From Osmia lignaria lignaria (Eukaryota; Arthropoda; Insecta; Hymenoptera; Megachilidae): 64,000 nucleotides of DNA. The stretch is from NCBI RefSeq assembly GCF_051020975.1, contig NC_135043.1, positions 8,246,001 through 8,310,000 of the forward strand. The letters run 5' to 3'. Under the pieces are notes generated by a model that saw only the letters and a program-made list of their open reading frames with translations, had not been told where the DNA came from and did no database searches. The position numbers and the translations under genes were made by a program. Positions 41,106-54,700 of the stretch are shown here, piece by piece. Numbering within the stretch: the stretch's first letter is position 1; each line of letters starts with the position of its first letter.

Positions 41106-44100
41106 GTTAAGTGGAACGTGTATGCGTCCGACTGGTCACGAAAAGAGATAAAGAAACCACTCACCGGCAGTCCCGAAAAACTGCATCGAAAAATGCAACA
41201 CCCGTGACCCGCGTCAATTACAACGGTTCCACGCGGCAAAACTCGACACTCGTCGAACAACGTGGGTCGAAATCGATTACAGAAAGAAACGCCGGTGACA
41301 TCAGCGGTTTTATCGCGGTCCCGATTAATACCATCCCCGACATTCCCACGTTTCCAAAAAAATAAAAAAGAAAGAAAAAATGAAACACTGTTCCACCCCT
41401 CTCGTCCTCAATTTTTCCCATGGACTCACCGATTCGTGGCACGCGCATGATTTTTGTACCTTTTGCGTGTCCGTGGCTGGCCGGTCGTCCACGAGCCTGG
41501 TCCGCACACTTAATCAACTCTCGTTACGGTCTAATGGCTTAATACCGTGGCTGGCTTTGTCCAGGGGTCCAGCGGGATCTCTCGCCTGTAAGCTAATTCG
41601 AATTTAAACCCTGCCACTTGCTCACCAGCTCGCTTGCTTCACGCCACTCTTCGCCGAGAGTTACCACCAGCCTCCCTGGTTCGTAGTTTTCGCAAACGTT
41701 CCCGAGGCTGAAACCCCGCCACCCTCTCGCTCGCTCCCTCTCTCTTGGTAACTCTTGTTACCGTACCTTCAATTACGGACCATAACTTTCGCCGTTGACC
41801 GGCGAAATCACGCTTTTAAGCTGAATGCGTCCATTACGTCGTAACGCGGAACGAGTTTAGCCAAGGCTAAAATATTTTACCGAAACTACCCTTCGAATCT
41901 CTAACCCCAAGCCTCGGTTTTCGAACGATTCCACCGGGATCGATGGTTCGCTGGGTTTCGCAATTCTATCGGTTGATTTTCAGAGAAATTTTGTGAGTTT
42001 CTTGAGAAGCTGACAGTAGATCGCGCGAGTACATAAAAACGGACGAAGAACGTATCATGAAAAATGTATTTTGCTAATTTTTCTTTTGCCTTTGGCATAT
42101 TTCTTGTAATTATTACAACTGAACGTGTAAAATCTCTAGGTATCCACATAAACCTGTCACGAGTGTGGACCGAATAAGAATAAATGCAAACTGTCTATAA
42201 TATTTCCAAAAGCTCTGATTAAACACGATTAACCCAATTCAAACGATAAATCCATACATGCATTCTATCTTATAACACAAACACCCGCATCACAGTTAAT
42301 GTTGTTTGGATTCATCGAGCTAAGCAGATCAAGGATTACATGTAATTAACGTTTGATTGATGCGATGATCTGCGCTTGGTTTCACACCTATGAGGCCAAG
42401 CGACGAGGAGAGATTCTACTCGGCAAGGGTTTTCACGCCGTAAATGGATCCAATAATCGCAAGATTGCTATCATCTCCGATAGCAGTAACGCTGAAATCT
42501 CCTTTAATGTCGTTCTTGCGACTCTCTGAACGCCTCTCCTGCCACTTAACGTCCTGATTTTCTAATCTTTCCTAGTTTCAAATGCTTTTTTTAGAGAACA
42601 CTCCCTTCAAATAACGATATAACAATTTTTCATGAAAAAGTAAAAAGGAGAAGAAACTTCTACCTGGACAATGGGAAAAATCAATAGGCATAAAAACAAT
42701 TCCATTATTTTAATTAAATTCTCAAAACTTTCTCCATAATACGACTAAACAACATAGGAGCCATAGAACACAAGGTTGAAAATCGATCGGATCGGCTTAT
42801 TATCCGATATCGCGGCGATCCACGAATCCCGTGCATCGTCGGGTAGGGTCGTCCCAAAGGTGAATATCGCCGCTGCAATATCGCGGTAAACCGGGGAAAA
42901 TATGTATCGGGCGTAGCTCATCTGTTGTAGCCGGTAGGCATGCAGGCGCCATGTGCGACCGCAGTCAACGCACGCCCACGCATATCCGCGTTCTGCCCTG
43001 CCGATTACACCGACTCGCCCCGGGTCATAACCCGTCCCGAACCGGTCTCCAGGGACGAGATGCTACGGTAAATACGGGACTAGGGAGCACTGACGTCGAA
43101 CGACGACCGGTTCCCCTTGGAATCGTTTATACGTCTTTGTTTCGAGGCAATAGCGCGTATTTTAGCTCGTCCACTCTATATTAACACTTTGATGGCCATA
43201 GTGAAAATTAACACGTTGAATATCGTGGGGAGTCAAATTGCACATACTCGAATAATTAGAAGAAAATATCATGTAACCCTTTTTTCTCTAATTTTTCTCT
43301 TTAACTGAATAACCTTCTGCTACATTTCCATTAATTAGCAATTAATAAAATTCAGGTGATTTTGAAATAATATAAAAGGAAAAGATCGCGAATTGAGTTG
43401 TCAACCTAAATATACCATCATGAAATAGGAGTAGAGATGGGTATCTATATTTTGCAGAAAAACACACATTTTTGCGCGATTCTAATTAACAGAACGCTAC
43501 GCTTTCATACACGGTTCGTCATTCGGTTCCTCTGAAACGACAAATATTTGAATTGATGTTGAATTGTGAAGGAATCGAAGGAAAAAGGGGCCTTTTTACA
43601 TGGGGCTTGTTATTTTCGGATTAATCTGCCGGGTGCCGAATACACCGCGAAAAACAGGAAAAGAATTCGCTTCAACGGGATGTGAAACAGTTCGAAACGG
43701 AAAGGAAAGTCACACGGGAGGGAGAAACATGGATCCAGCCGTGTGTATAAACTTTAATTTACGCTGTGATGCGCAGAGAAACGTTCCGAGCTAATTTTCC
43801 ATCGGCTACACCCATCTCGTTTGTTCTTTGCTTTGTATTTTCTCGATGCAATTACATACTTCTTGTTCCTTTTTTTATTTTATTACCAGGCGCAAGATCA
43901 TTTGATCATAAAGAACTTTTGATTATTGTATCGATACTTCTGCGTTAGACGTTCGAGATTTGTTAAAGGATTACTGAAGTTCATTAATCAAAAAGTGATC
44001 TGAAAACAGCGTCGGATACGTTAATAGTTCGCAGAATATATATCAAGCTGTGTCGTTGGCTGATTCACAAAGTGACTCAGACAAAGCACAACGCAAGCGG

Positions 44101-46425
44101 TTATTTTTTCACGCGGTCTCGATTTCAGTGGGTTTAAATCGAGCCTGTGGGCGTCATTTTACGTCAACTATCCAAAGAATGCCACGCTTCGGACATCAAT
44201 TGACGTCACAGGAAAAGCCAATCTTCGAGTTGACATATTTGCTTAACATTTAACAAATGACAGTAAACCTCTCGCTGTAGAATTCAACGCACGGCCAATA
44301 AAATAATATGAATTATAAATAGTCACTTTTCGCATCGTTATAAATTATGAAAAATTAATCAAGCAATAAATATCACAGAGAAAAATAAATTTTACTTCAT
44401 TTCATGATAACGTGTTAACATATATATATCTATTTTGTGACGTCTTTTCAAGTGCCAAAAGTAAAGCAAAAATAAAGCAACAAGAGTCGCAAAAAAGCTG
44501 ATGCACGACCGAATGCTCGAACGATTCGACGTGCTTTTGTAAAGGGTTTAGAAAGTTGGCAACGAAACGGAGAACTACAGAGAAAAGCGCGTCGCTTCAA
44601 GCTGTGATCGCGAACGAAGTATACAACAACATCGTTCCACGGAGAATTTATTCTGTTCGTTGGTGCACGCAGCCACCCACGCACACCAACCACCGACCAA
44701 GCATCAGGAAGGGTTGGTCACCGGTTATGGGGTGTAGCTGGCATGAAGTCAAACAGCGTTCATAATTTACGTAGCTTCGTCTGTGGCCACGGCAGGGAAG
44801 CAGTGCCGTTTGCCACCCAGCTGAGTATCACAATAATTTTACCGGCCAAAGCGAACGTTTCTATCCTCTCGCAAAATTCACCCCTATTATTCACCGTACA
44901 CATAGATCCTGTTCTTTTATCAAAGTGAAATTTCAAAATTCCTTTTTTCCTTTAGTACAATATTAGCGCCAATTTTTGGAGTGTTTTCAGTTTGAATCTA
45001 TACCTAACTATACCAACAAATTGATCAAATCAAAACAATATTCGAAGCACGCGACAACCCTTTCACCTAAAATCCAACAACGAAGTCACCTTTCGAAGTT
45101 TCCCCGCTGAATAAACGTTATCGTGAAACAGAGACGAAAGTGATGCCTGGAAAAAGGCAAAAAGCTCGCACGAAGACGAAAAAGAAGTAGCAAAGCTTTC
45201 GCAAAGATCTCGCAAAGGTTGAATAGCTTTAACGAAGCGAGACGTGTGCTTTCTCGCGCGACGCGACATTCCAAGCCAGCTGGTTAAATCTTCCGCGCCC
45301 TTTGGTCCCTTGGACGATTTCCTGGTCTGGATAGCTACAGAACACGTGCAACCACCATCACCACCATCAACGTGGTAAAACTTCGTTCTATACGAAGTCA
45401 GCTACGTGTCCTTCGATTCCCTCTTAAATACGTGACGCCAGGATAACGACTCCTGTGCCTCCCCTGGTGACTTTAGCAACCGTGCCGGGACGCGCGTGTA
45501 CACATGGGATTAAGATTCGATCAGTGATTACAGTTCGAAGAAAAAGTACGACGTTCCAGGGGATCGACCTATTAAACGTTATCTGCCGAAGATACGGCCA
45601 ACCAGAGATACGAGAATCGGATTCGAAACTTCAGATAACCCGTCGGAATTACTAATGAGCTGGCTATCAGCTCGAATCGTATTCGAATATCATTTGAAAT
45701 TGAACTTTTTTTCCCCTTTTCAGAAGTTTCGAAAGTCTGGAGCGAGGTTTTAATTATACTAGTGGTTGGACAAAGAAGATTTATATTATAAAATTTATCT
45801 AAATACAATGATCACTCTTTTTTCAAAACTTTGTTCGCAAAGAAAACCAGTAGTGTACGCAGTTCATCCCATTCATTCTACCCCCGTAACCTACCCAAAA
45901 TAATGAAATCTACAAAAACCATCCACTCCAACAATTAAACATTCCACCCACGCAACGAACACTAAAATTCACCCAAACACAAGGGCGCTATCACCAACAC
46001 TCGAAAATTCCTCCACAAGAGACCAACTCGTGCTGTAAGGGTAGGAACAAAAAAAAAAAGAAAAAAAAAGGTAGAAAAAGAAGAAAACGAAGGATCGTTC
46101 TCTCACCTCTGCGAGACCGCTATCTACCTGAAAAGGGTGGTCTGTGGAGGTGGGACGATTGTCCCGAGCAGGAAAACGGTTGAAAGTTCCGGCTGTTCGG
46201 TCGGCAGCAGTTTAAGTTTCCACAGGGCCGAAGTTATAACGAGAATTGCCCTGGCCGCAAAGTTTCCTCGCGTGTACATACTACCCCCCGGTCCTCATTT
46301 TTCTTCGCCATCCCCGTGTTACCGCGTGCGTGCACCCTCTAACCAAACCGCCCTTTTCTTTTTCGTTTCGTGTTACGCGCATGCCCCACGAAAATTCGCC
46401 ATGTAAACCGTGCACACCGCAGACG

Positions 46426-46455
46426 TTTCTTTTTTTTTTCTTCTTCTTCTTCTTC
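46426..46455. repeat. Poly-T plus (TTC)n tract
   Basis: A T-rich run passes into about five TTC units. This is a pyrimidine-only strand segment inside a CpG-rich island. Confidence 0.92.
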
Positions 46456-49400
46456 CACCCCCATCTCCGTGCACTTCCATACACGTTGCAACGGTAGCTA
46501 CGACACGGTGCTCTTTTTCTTAGCCGCTCGCAGGCATTCGTGCGGCGAGAATAAAACGCTGGCATATTTCAGACTTATTGCTCCGCGCGACGACCACTAT
46601 TCCGCGGTGCCTTTATTGCTACTAGTTTCATTCTTTTCCGGTTTACGGTGTTACCGCTGGTAAGGCTGGCACCTACACGCGTTTCGACACTCCACCGCGA
46701 CGAGCGCGTTTACACGCAGATTCACGACCTCCTCCAAGAGATGGTTCAGATAGTCTCGGGGGTTCTTACTTTGGACAGTGAACGGAGGTTGTGGATAGGG
46801 ATGATTATTTAAAATTCCTTATTGGAAATTTTTGAAGAGTTCATTTATTGGAGAATTTTGCAAGAGTTGAAAATTTTCAGAAAACAAAATTAATCTAGCT
46901 TTAATTAGATTTTTAAGAACCTTATTTTTAATGTTGTCAATTTTCCAAAAAATTAAAATTTAGATTCTTCAAAAGTATATTTTCTATGAAACAACCATTA
47001 TACCGTGGATAATAACATTAAATCACGTATTATTTATCGGAGTTCTGTAACGTTCGAACGTAATAATCAGAGCAGAATACCAATGAATTATTTTCCAACG
47101 CGTAATAAATGTTTAAAGTAATACGCGACTAATGAATTCACGTAATTGTAGGCCGAGCTCTGATTGAAATATATTTGAGTATTTACCTCGCTGCTGAAAC
47201 GTTAATGAAATTAATTTCAGAGAAGTAATTCGCGTACCACGTTGCAACCGCAACGCCAACATATTTACGTTGTTTTCATCATTCTTCCGGAGGGTTTGCA
47301 TAAACGTGCATGATTATTCCGGATGAACAGTCGCCATTGATTTCCGGATACGTGCGCGAATTTGAAGTTTCGAAACCGTAAACTGCGGAAATTATACCAT
47401 GTTTTCTCGTTTGATAACCGTGAAATTAATTACTCAGTGTGAAACTTTTTAATAAACTATATTGTTGTATTAATTAACAGAATAATAGATTTTTTCCTCC
47501 CCTTCTTTAACTTTGTTTCTACTTTTTTTATTTCAGGCGGCTGACTATACTTCTGCGGCGTCTACTGCCGATGTCTGACTAATGTCGATTCGTACTACTT
47601 ACACTGGTTTCTTACTTTAAGAATGGGCTATTATATCGCGTAAAAGGAATCCTTCTTTTTACTACTGTATATTAAATATTGTATTGAGAATCTAATCATA
47701 ATCTAATACCAAATCAAACCCTTTCGTATTTCTACAAAATATCATTGAATAATAGCAAATAGTTTGCTCGTATCCCTCGTTTCGAGCAATTTGCAACAGG
47801 CTGTAACCACCGCGAACTTCGCTGACGCAACACAGACATAGAGACAGATGGAAGAGGCAAGGTGAAATCCAACAGAAACGGAGGGTTGCTCGCAAACACG
47901 CCAGATTACCGGTATAAAATGCTAAACCCGCGGCTGCACGATTCCCCAGCGAGCGGATTACCGCGGAAGTTTTGACGCGATGCGAAGCACAAAAGAATCA
48001 AAGCGGCAGAATAGAGGGGCAAGAGGAGGCCTGAAAAGCGGCTTGGATCGGGGCCGCGTTTGAAGTAGCATTTCCTTGGCACAAACGACCCTCTTAATCA
48101 ATTGCTAGCGCCTTTATCGCGGCTCTCGAGCGCCATCCACACCTTTCCGCTCGTCCCGCCTCGCGCCGAAAGTGTAAAGCGGCAGGCTAACAAGCAGCAA
48201 CTTCGATAAATCTTGCTCCTTCTCGAGCTCCTTTTTTTTTTCGATAACAATGGTAACGCGGAACATTAACACTGATTCAATGAAAGGAACTAACATTATG
48301 AACACACAATGAGATTAAGAAATTTTAAAACTATTCTCTTTAAATAATTATGATAATATATTTTTACTTCTTAAACATCAGAGTATCAGATGCCTCAGAA
48401 TGGCGTCAAACCTTACCCTAGGACACTGCAAATATTACTCTATTAAGTACAAGTATTCGAAGGAAAACGCTTAGAGTGCGAGATAACAGAGGTCACGAAA
48501 GCGAAAAGCTTTCAGAAGCTCGGCCATGGGCGAGCAGGGTGTGCAGCAGGGAAACTTATGAAAATCCGGGATTTATCGCGGCATGTGCGAGAGCCAGCCG
48601 CCTCCACGGCTCTGACAAATCGTCCGGAAGTGAACGTTCGATCGTTCCTGAATCCTCTTTTCGTCGGAGCTACGGAGCAGGACCCTCTGTCCCGTGGACC
48701 AGCTGCCTTTGAAAGCTCTGATAAAAGTTTTAATCCGTTTCGTCCCGCTTACCCGCCCTCCCGTTCTCCGTCGTGGCTTCACCATTGAGCGGCTTCCATC
48801 CCCCCCCTTTGTCCGTTGTTTTCGCGAAAAATGGAAAATTCGACGTACGTGTAGCTTGTAATGGTTTAATGATGTTTCGACAGACGTAACATGCGGCCGA
48901 GTTGCGCTGAAACTCGACCAAAGCTTTTCAACTTATTGTATGGTATCGTACGGGTTCGTCTATTGTGAGTGAAGAACTTAATTGTGTTTCTTTGCTGAAT
49001 AATTCTACCATTTTAGGTAACGAATAAAAGAATCGGGGAGAAAAGATTCGAAAAATTCCGAAACTTCTATGAAACGATAAGATTTTTAATTATTCTAAGT
49101 TCTGGATGACTTGGAAATAATTATGAGATGTGATTAATTACAGTCATAATGGAGACCATAATTAATAATGTTCTTATTCTACTATGACTAAAGAAAATCT
49201 TCGTTAAGAAGATAGATAATTCTGGCGCCGTCAAGAAAGGACTTTTTACAGAAATTATTGAAGAAATTTTTTTTTTCTTTTTAATATAATTGGCAACTAC
49301 TTCATTAACTATTCAGTATGTAAATACTGATTCAGATAAGGTTTCATTTAAATCAGTGCATAATATTCAGGGTAGTTGAAGGTTAATAAAAATCTAGATT

Positions 49401-50222
49401 TATTCAAAAATACTGCCGCAAGTAGCCGAGTCCACAAATTGTAGGAAAATCTAGCCACCAGCGTTGGAGCCGATAAAACGAAATAAATGGCCAGCTTATC
49501 AGCGAAAAATACTTTGCGCGAAAGTATTATCGATTATGCGAGCCGGGGATCGGCGTATTTCAGTTAAATAATTCTGCATTAGACCACACACGCGTGCAAA
49601 TGCGCCGGCTAATCTGGTCGGGGCCACACGCGTGCACTTCGAAAACGAGAAAATTAATTGCCATCCCAAAAATACGAGGGGACGATCCCCATTATAATAA
49701 ATTCAGGGGTAAGTTTCACAGAGGCTACGACCCTGTCTGAATTTATGCACCATATAAGCCAATTATTTATCGTCGTCCTATGACTCCAACCACTGTAACC
49801 CTTTTTCCTTTCCTTTTTTTTTTTAATTTGAATTATGAATTCATGCTCAGTTGTCAACCAGTATTTTAACGGATAGTTTTTTCATATTTCAAAAATAGAT
49901 CAGAAAAAATATTGAATTTATATCTCTTATTAAAGGATTAATCAATTAATTCTAAGCCAAAGATGTTTCAATTTTCTTTTTCATCTACTTTTAAAATTAT
50001 TTGACAAAATCAAATTTATAAAAATTGAAAATAATCGACGTATCAAATGATAACTTGTAAAATAGAGCATCATTAAAATTGGAACAATGAACTTTAACCT
50101 AGGTAAATATAATAAAAGGATCATAAGTCAGGATTATAGATCAACTTCTAGAAAGTTCAACTTCTTCTTGTATTTTGACCACGGGCCAGAAGCGAAAGAA
50201 CAGCTTATTAAAGAAGACTTAC

Positions 50223-50481
50223 CTGTGCCAGCCGCCCCCAGCCTGAGAACAGCGTCGCCTTGAAGAGAGATGGAGAGGGTGGCCGTGTCCTCGAGGCGTG
50301 CAAGAACTTCTTCGGGAATGTCCTCGGGTTCGCGGAGGCGGAGGGTTACTTCGCCTCCGCCTCCGCCACCCTGACCACCTCCACCCCCGGGACTCGTCGA
50401 CGCCGAGTACATGAACACAGATCCGTACCCATGTAATGATTGCAACGGCAGCCTGACGCCGCCCACTTCCCCGACCGGACC
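50223..50481 (-). CDS. Internal coding exon A of a large minus-strand gene: glycine-rich and acidic segment
   Basis: This is the first visible exon in transcript order, 259 nt. The acceptor reads GTTTTTCAG before GGTCC and the donor reads GCACAG|GTAAGTCTTC, a near-consensus site. The frame enters in phase 0 and leaves after one base of a Gly codon, giving 86 residues plus G. The peptide starts GPVGEVGGVRLPLQSLHGYG, continues through VFMYSASTSP, then has a tract of five Gly, one Gln and six Gly (50353-50388). An acidic stretch follows (REPEDIPEEVLARLED), then TLSISLQGDAVLRLG. No enzyme motif or membrane segment is visible. Low complexity plus acidity suggests a disordered regulatory region of a nuclear protein (inference). 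The phase matches exon B 17.6 kb downstream. The preceding exon must end in phase 0 and was not confidently found. Family not recognised. Confidence 0.85.
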
Positions 50482-51518
50482 CTGAAAAACGACCAAATCG
50501 TGTTCAGAATAAACCCTTCCATGTATTTCTACTGTTTAATTGGAATATTTTCAGCGATATTAGGTCATAAATAAACCTTTGAAGAAACGAACAAATTTTA
50601 TATTATTAAAATGGATATTTATGCAAATGAAACAGTTGAATTTTTAAGAGGCAAAATATTAAACAACATACACCTGGATCATAAAACAGAATCGTACGAT
50701 CGAAACAGCTTGGGGTTCGTTCGTCTCATTAAAAGGCAAGAACGTCCCGTTTCCTTTTCGTCTCAAACGGTAACTCGATTCAGAGTAAGACGGAGATGTA
50801 TTGGGACCGATCGAACGCGTAATATTAAATTTAAGAGTTCGTTCAGTTTTCCCTGGACCAACGGGTCGTATTCCCGTGAGAGGAACGCGACTTCGTCCAT
50901 CCGTTTTCCTCGCCGTCGATTTTCACGTCGAGCGTTCTTTTACGAGCAGAAATATTTTGCCAATTTCACCCTCCGTCCATGCAAATTTCGATTCGCGAAC
51001 GTCAATATTTGCTGAATTGCAGGGAAAAAGGATTCCGATGTACCGCCGCTCGATTCAACGTCAAACGAGAACTGGCCAGACCTTTTGGCTTCTCTTGAAA
51101 ACCATAATATCCAACGTTAAAATAAAAGAACCTATCGATGAACATCGAACGAGAAAGAAAAATATCTCGATAAACGACGCGATGTTCCTTCTCTGTTTAC
51201 GTAGTCGCGACCAGAACCAATCTTCTCGATACGTCTAAGAATAATACATCCTTTATGGAAACTATTCGAGGTATTTAAAAGGTGCTTACAAATTCAGCGA
51301 TGGATCCATTGTTTTAAGAAAATCAACGTGCAAAATTCGTGGGTCTCTTATTATCTGTCCCTATTTTAAAACGTCTTCGTATCAATTTATTACGTACGTA
51401 AAATTGTTGGAAAAAAAATCAGCTTCCAGCACTGCTCAACATTATTATCGAACATGTAATCGGACGTTCTACCGTTCAAACAATTTTCCGCATAGTCAGC
51501 ACGATAAGACAGCTTTAC

Positions 51519-51760
51519 GAGCGTGTTGACATAGATCCGAAAAGTGCACAAAACATGCCCGCTATCGCGAGACCATTGTAGAACGACGGGTGCATTGCTG
51601 ACGAGGAGTAGAGCCAGGACGTCTCCTCGTAGGACAAACAACCGGAAACGCGGCCATAACAATACGGATACGCAGCCAGCACGCCTGCCTGTGTGCCGTT
51701 TCCGGTGCACCCGAGTATCGATGCAACACACGGACACAACCGTAACGTAGATTTCCTGAG
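51519..51760 (-). other. GC-rich island open in several frames; weak candidate exon
   Basis: On the minus strand an acceptor-like TTTACGTTACAG precedes 51760, and a donor-like GTAAAG follows 51519, giving a 242-nt interval open in more than one frame. The frame that exits in phase 0, as exon A needs, is rich in Val, Cys and Arg and does not look like a domain. Another frame (74 codons, ending at 51515) looks more protein-like, with Cys, Tyr and a hydrophobic stretch, but would exit in phase 2. I would not annotate this as coding without transcript support. Confidence 0.15.
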
Positions 51761-54700
51761 CTGTAACGTAAATACGGGCCAACCTCGTAAAAGACCTTCC
51801 CCCCGTTCCGCTGCTTCGAATCGATTTCACGTGTTTGGTGAATTATCGAGGGACTCGAAAAACATCCGTGCGTCAGCCCAGAAACGCAGATTTCATATTT
51901 GGATTTCGAAGGATCGTAAGTTCTGCTGGACGCTCCAGGCACGGAAATCCCTCGAGCGTTTTACGCGAAACGGATCCTGATATTGAGAAACGATTGCTTT
52001 CAGAGAGCTTCGTGTTTTGTAACTGATATGTGCTCTTTATTGCGAAATAATCCAGGAATATTGGAAACTAAATATTGTTAATTTTCCTGAATTTTCTGTG
52101 ATATTAGTTTTGAGCAATCAAGCACAACTAAAAATTGTGTTTTACAGGTAGAATAATCTACACTCCTTTCAAGCAGTAGTATAGGTCAGCCATATAGTTA
52201 CCACATGTCGTACTAAGCTTAGATGTTTTCACTGTAATATTTAAAGTGGACAGCTGTAATGTTGATGCACATATCAAGGTTTAAAACAACCAACAGGACA
52301 GAATAATTATGAAAAATAAAAAAATACCTAATGACAAAATCAATGATTTAAATAGCTTGATTATATTTCAAGAAATTAGGAAGTGAATCTCCATTAAGAA
52401 TAAGCTAACAAGTAAGTAGATTCATCCGAGGCCTCCTCGCATTCCAAACAATCATTCTTTTCAAATTCGCTTAGAAAAAAAAGCTCGCTGCTTTCCAAAA
52501 AACCACGTTCACAGCATAATCAAACTCGCCTCCCGGCGGAGGCTACCGCTGATAATTTTCCATGCATAATAATACGCGACGCGAAGAATTTGAATAATCC
52601 ACTTTCACGCTATTTTCCCGTCTGATAAGTCATTAAGCCGCGGGTCGACGAGCGGCCGAGACTTAATGCGGCTCGGAGAGCAATCTGCTTTGTTTCAGCT
52701 TCGTTTCATCCAAACGATACACCAGCAAAGAAACGACGAAAGAACCAAACCGAGGTAAGATGAAGTAACCCAAACAAAGAAAAATTTCTCCCTCATTATC
52801 ACGAATATATTATAATAAAAACAAAAAAATATACTTCAAGCGACACTAGTCATTTTTATAATTATGCCTACATTCGGGTAAAAAATTAAATTCTAATTTG
52901 AATTTATTAATTATAGATAAGATAGAGAAAGTTAAAAGTAGGATTTTTAAATAGAAAATTACATGGAAATGAAAGTCTAGTTAAGACTCAAATTAGAATT
53001 TATCAATCTTTTTACATCAAGCTGGAGTCTTTATTTCGACTTAGGAAAGTAACTCAAAATACAAAAAAAAAGGAGGGACAAGGGGGACAAAAAGTAAAAT
53101 CGTTTCTCTTCGAAGCGACGGGGGTTAAATCGTGTTGGAGACGAAACGGGTGTACGATCGGAACGGTGCAATAAAACATTTTTCAAAACTGCATGAAACA
53201 CGGGCGGCGAACACCGGGACGCGGAAAAATCGGACGGTGGGGAGCCGCATAAATGTTCCAACCGATGAATTATTGCCGCGAAATGGCCGTATCCAGTTTG
53301 TAAGCGGGGCGCGAAACGGGTGGGTCGCGCGACCATGTTGGACACATTGTTTACAAAGTATCTGACCACCGTCACGGTACGAATCCCCTCATTTTTCTGA
53401 CGTGCGTAAAGTGCGTTTTGTCGTTGCGCCACAGTGCATTAAGCTACCGTACAACACAGAGGGATGGAGGGTTCGTGTGACACGGATGGTCGGTCGAAAA
53501 AGAGATACACGGATACCCGATTTAACCCCCGTGCTACGCCGACCTAACATTTATATTTTTGCGGTGCTCCTATTGCCGCTCGTTTGTCGCACGATCGCGC
53601 TCGCTGTTTCCAAAGAGGAAAGCTGAATGTAAAACCACTGGCTAGGCAACGATCCGCGTTTTAGACCGGCAGGATTTTCGTTTACGGCTATTGCTGTCTA
53701 GGATTAAGGGTATGGCTTTTGGATTTCATGGCTTTCGACCAGAAATGGTAAGGCTGTAAAAGGTTTTTTTCAACGTTCGAGAAGATTGAGATTCTTTGCA
53801 CAGCTTTTGGGATGTTGCTTATCGATCAATGTTTCATGTTTGTACAGTACTTTTATATTAATGTATATTATGTATACACAGCTATAATAAAAGTATAAAA
53901 ATAAAATAGGAAACTTACGAACTCAAAACGAACCCCATTATTCCTAGCTAGTAAACCGATACAAAATTTCAAATGAAAATTTATCTCTGGTAGTTAACAA
54001 ACGCAAAGAATTCAACAAAAAAATAAAAAAAAAATTCAAAAAATCAGTGTAATATGTACTTCCATGAAACATTCGACCGTAAATGCAAATATTACCTCGC
54101 GTTTTCTCGTTTTCAAATAATTTCATCGTCGCTGCATATTTTTTTTTTTTTTTCAATTCGCAATACGTACATTCCTGTTAGCCAGAAATATCAAGTTACT
54201 TTTTTATATAGCGAGGTGTACCTCGATATTTGCTGTGGTTGTTTGACGGTTATCTGATGCGAGCGCAAATTACGGCTTCCCTACAGGTATCGAAGTGTAT
54301 CGTAGGGTTCGGTTTCCACTTGATTAATTGGCTTGCACTTGCAACAATTTCAATCTCGATGGGGACTCATTTAATGTTTAACGAAACTCGACCCTTACCA
54401 GCGATCCTTCCTGAATATTAGCCATAAAAAAGTGAAGCTTTATAGTAGCCATTGCTCTTGCCTTTAAATAATAGCTTTATCAAACCAAAATTACTTTCTT
54501 CTAAAAAAAAATTCAACTAGTTATTTTAAAATTCCGCTTTTTTTTAATTAAATATTCATGAACCGCTGGCAATAATTGAAATTTACTTGGAACATTAATT
54601 TTATACTTAATATTTTATGTACTTTGAAATTAGCAACATACAACCATAGAATCTAAGTAACTAAAAAGGATACGAAGTGTTCGTGACATGAGTTATTGTT

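Larger units (their letters stand above)
32583..50222 (-). other. 17.6-kb intron between exons A and B
   Basis: This intron is bounded by the GTAAGT donor of exon A and the CTGATTCCAG acceptor of exon B, which match in phase. It is mostly AT-rich sequence. CpG-rich islands lie near 37.76-38.07, 40.68-41.05, 42.79-43.17 and 46.1-46.75 kb. A 26-nt poly-A tract (41080-41105) and a T/TTC tract (46426-46455) are present. Two small protein-like open frames near 33.9-34.3 kb are discussed in the findings. No RNA gene or transposase was recognised. Confidence 0.55.

Noticed and set aside
801..44255. Shared 19-mer TGCTTAACATTTAACAAAT near 801 and 44230
   Set aside because: It is AT-rich and unaccompanied by longer similarity. 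With this many possible pairs a chance match of that length is plausible.
51390..51942. 146- and 126-codon overlapping minus-strand frames
   Set aside because: Several frames are open together, which points to low stop density. Kept only as a weak exon candidate in the findings.
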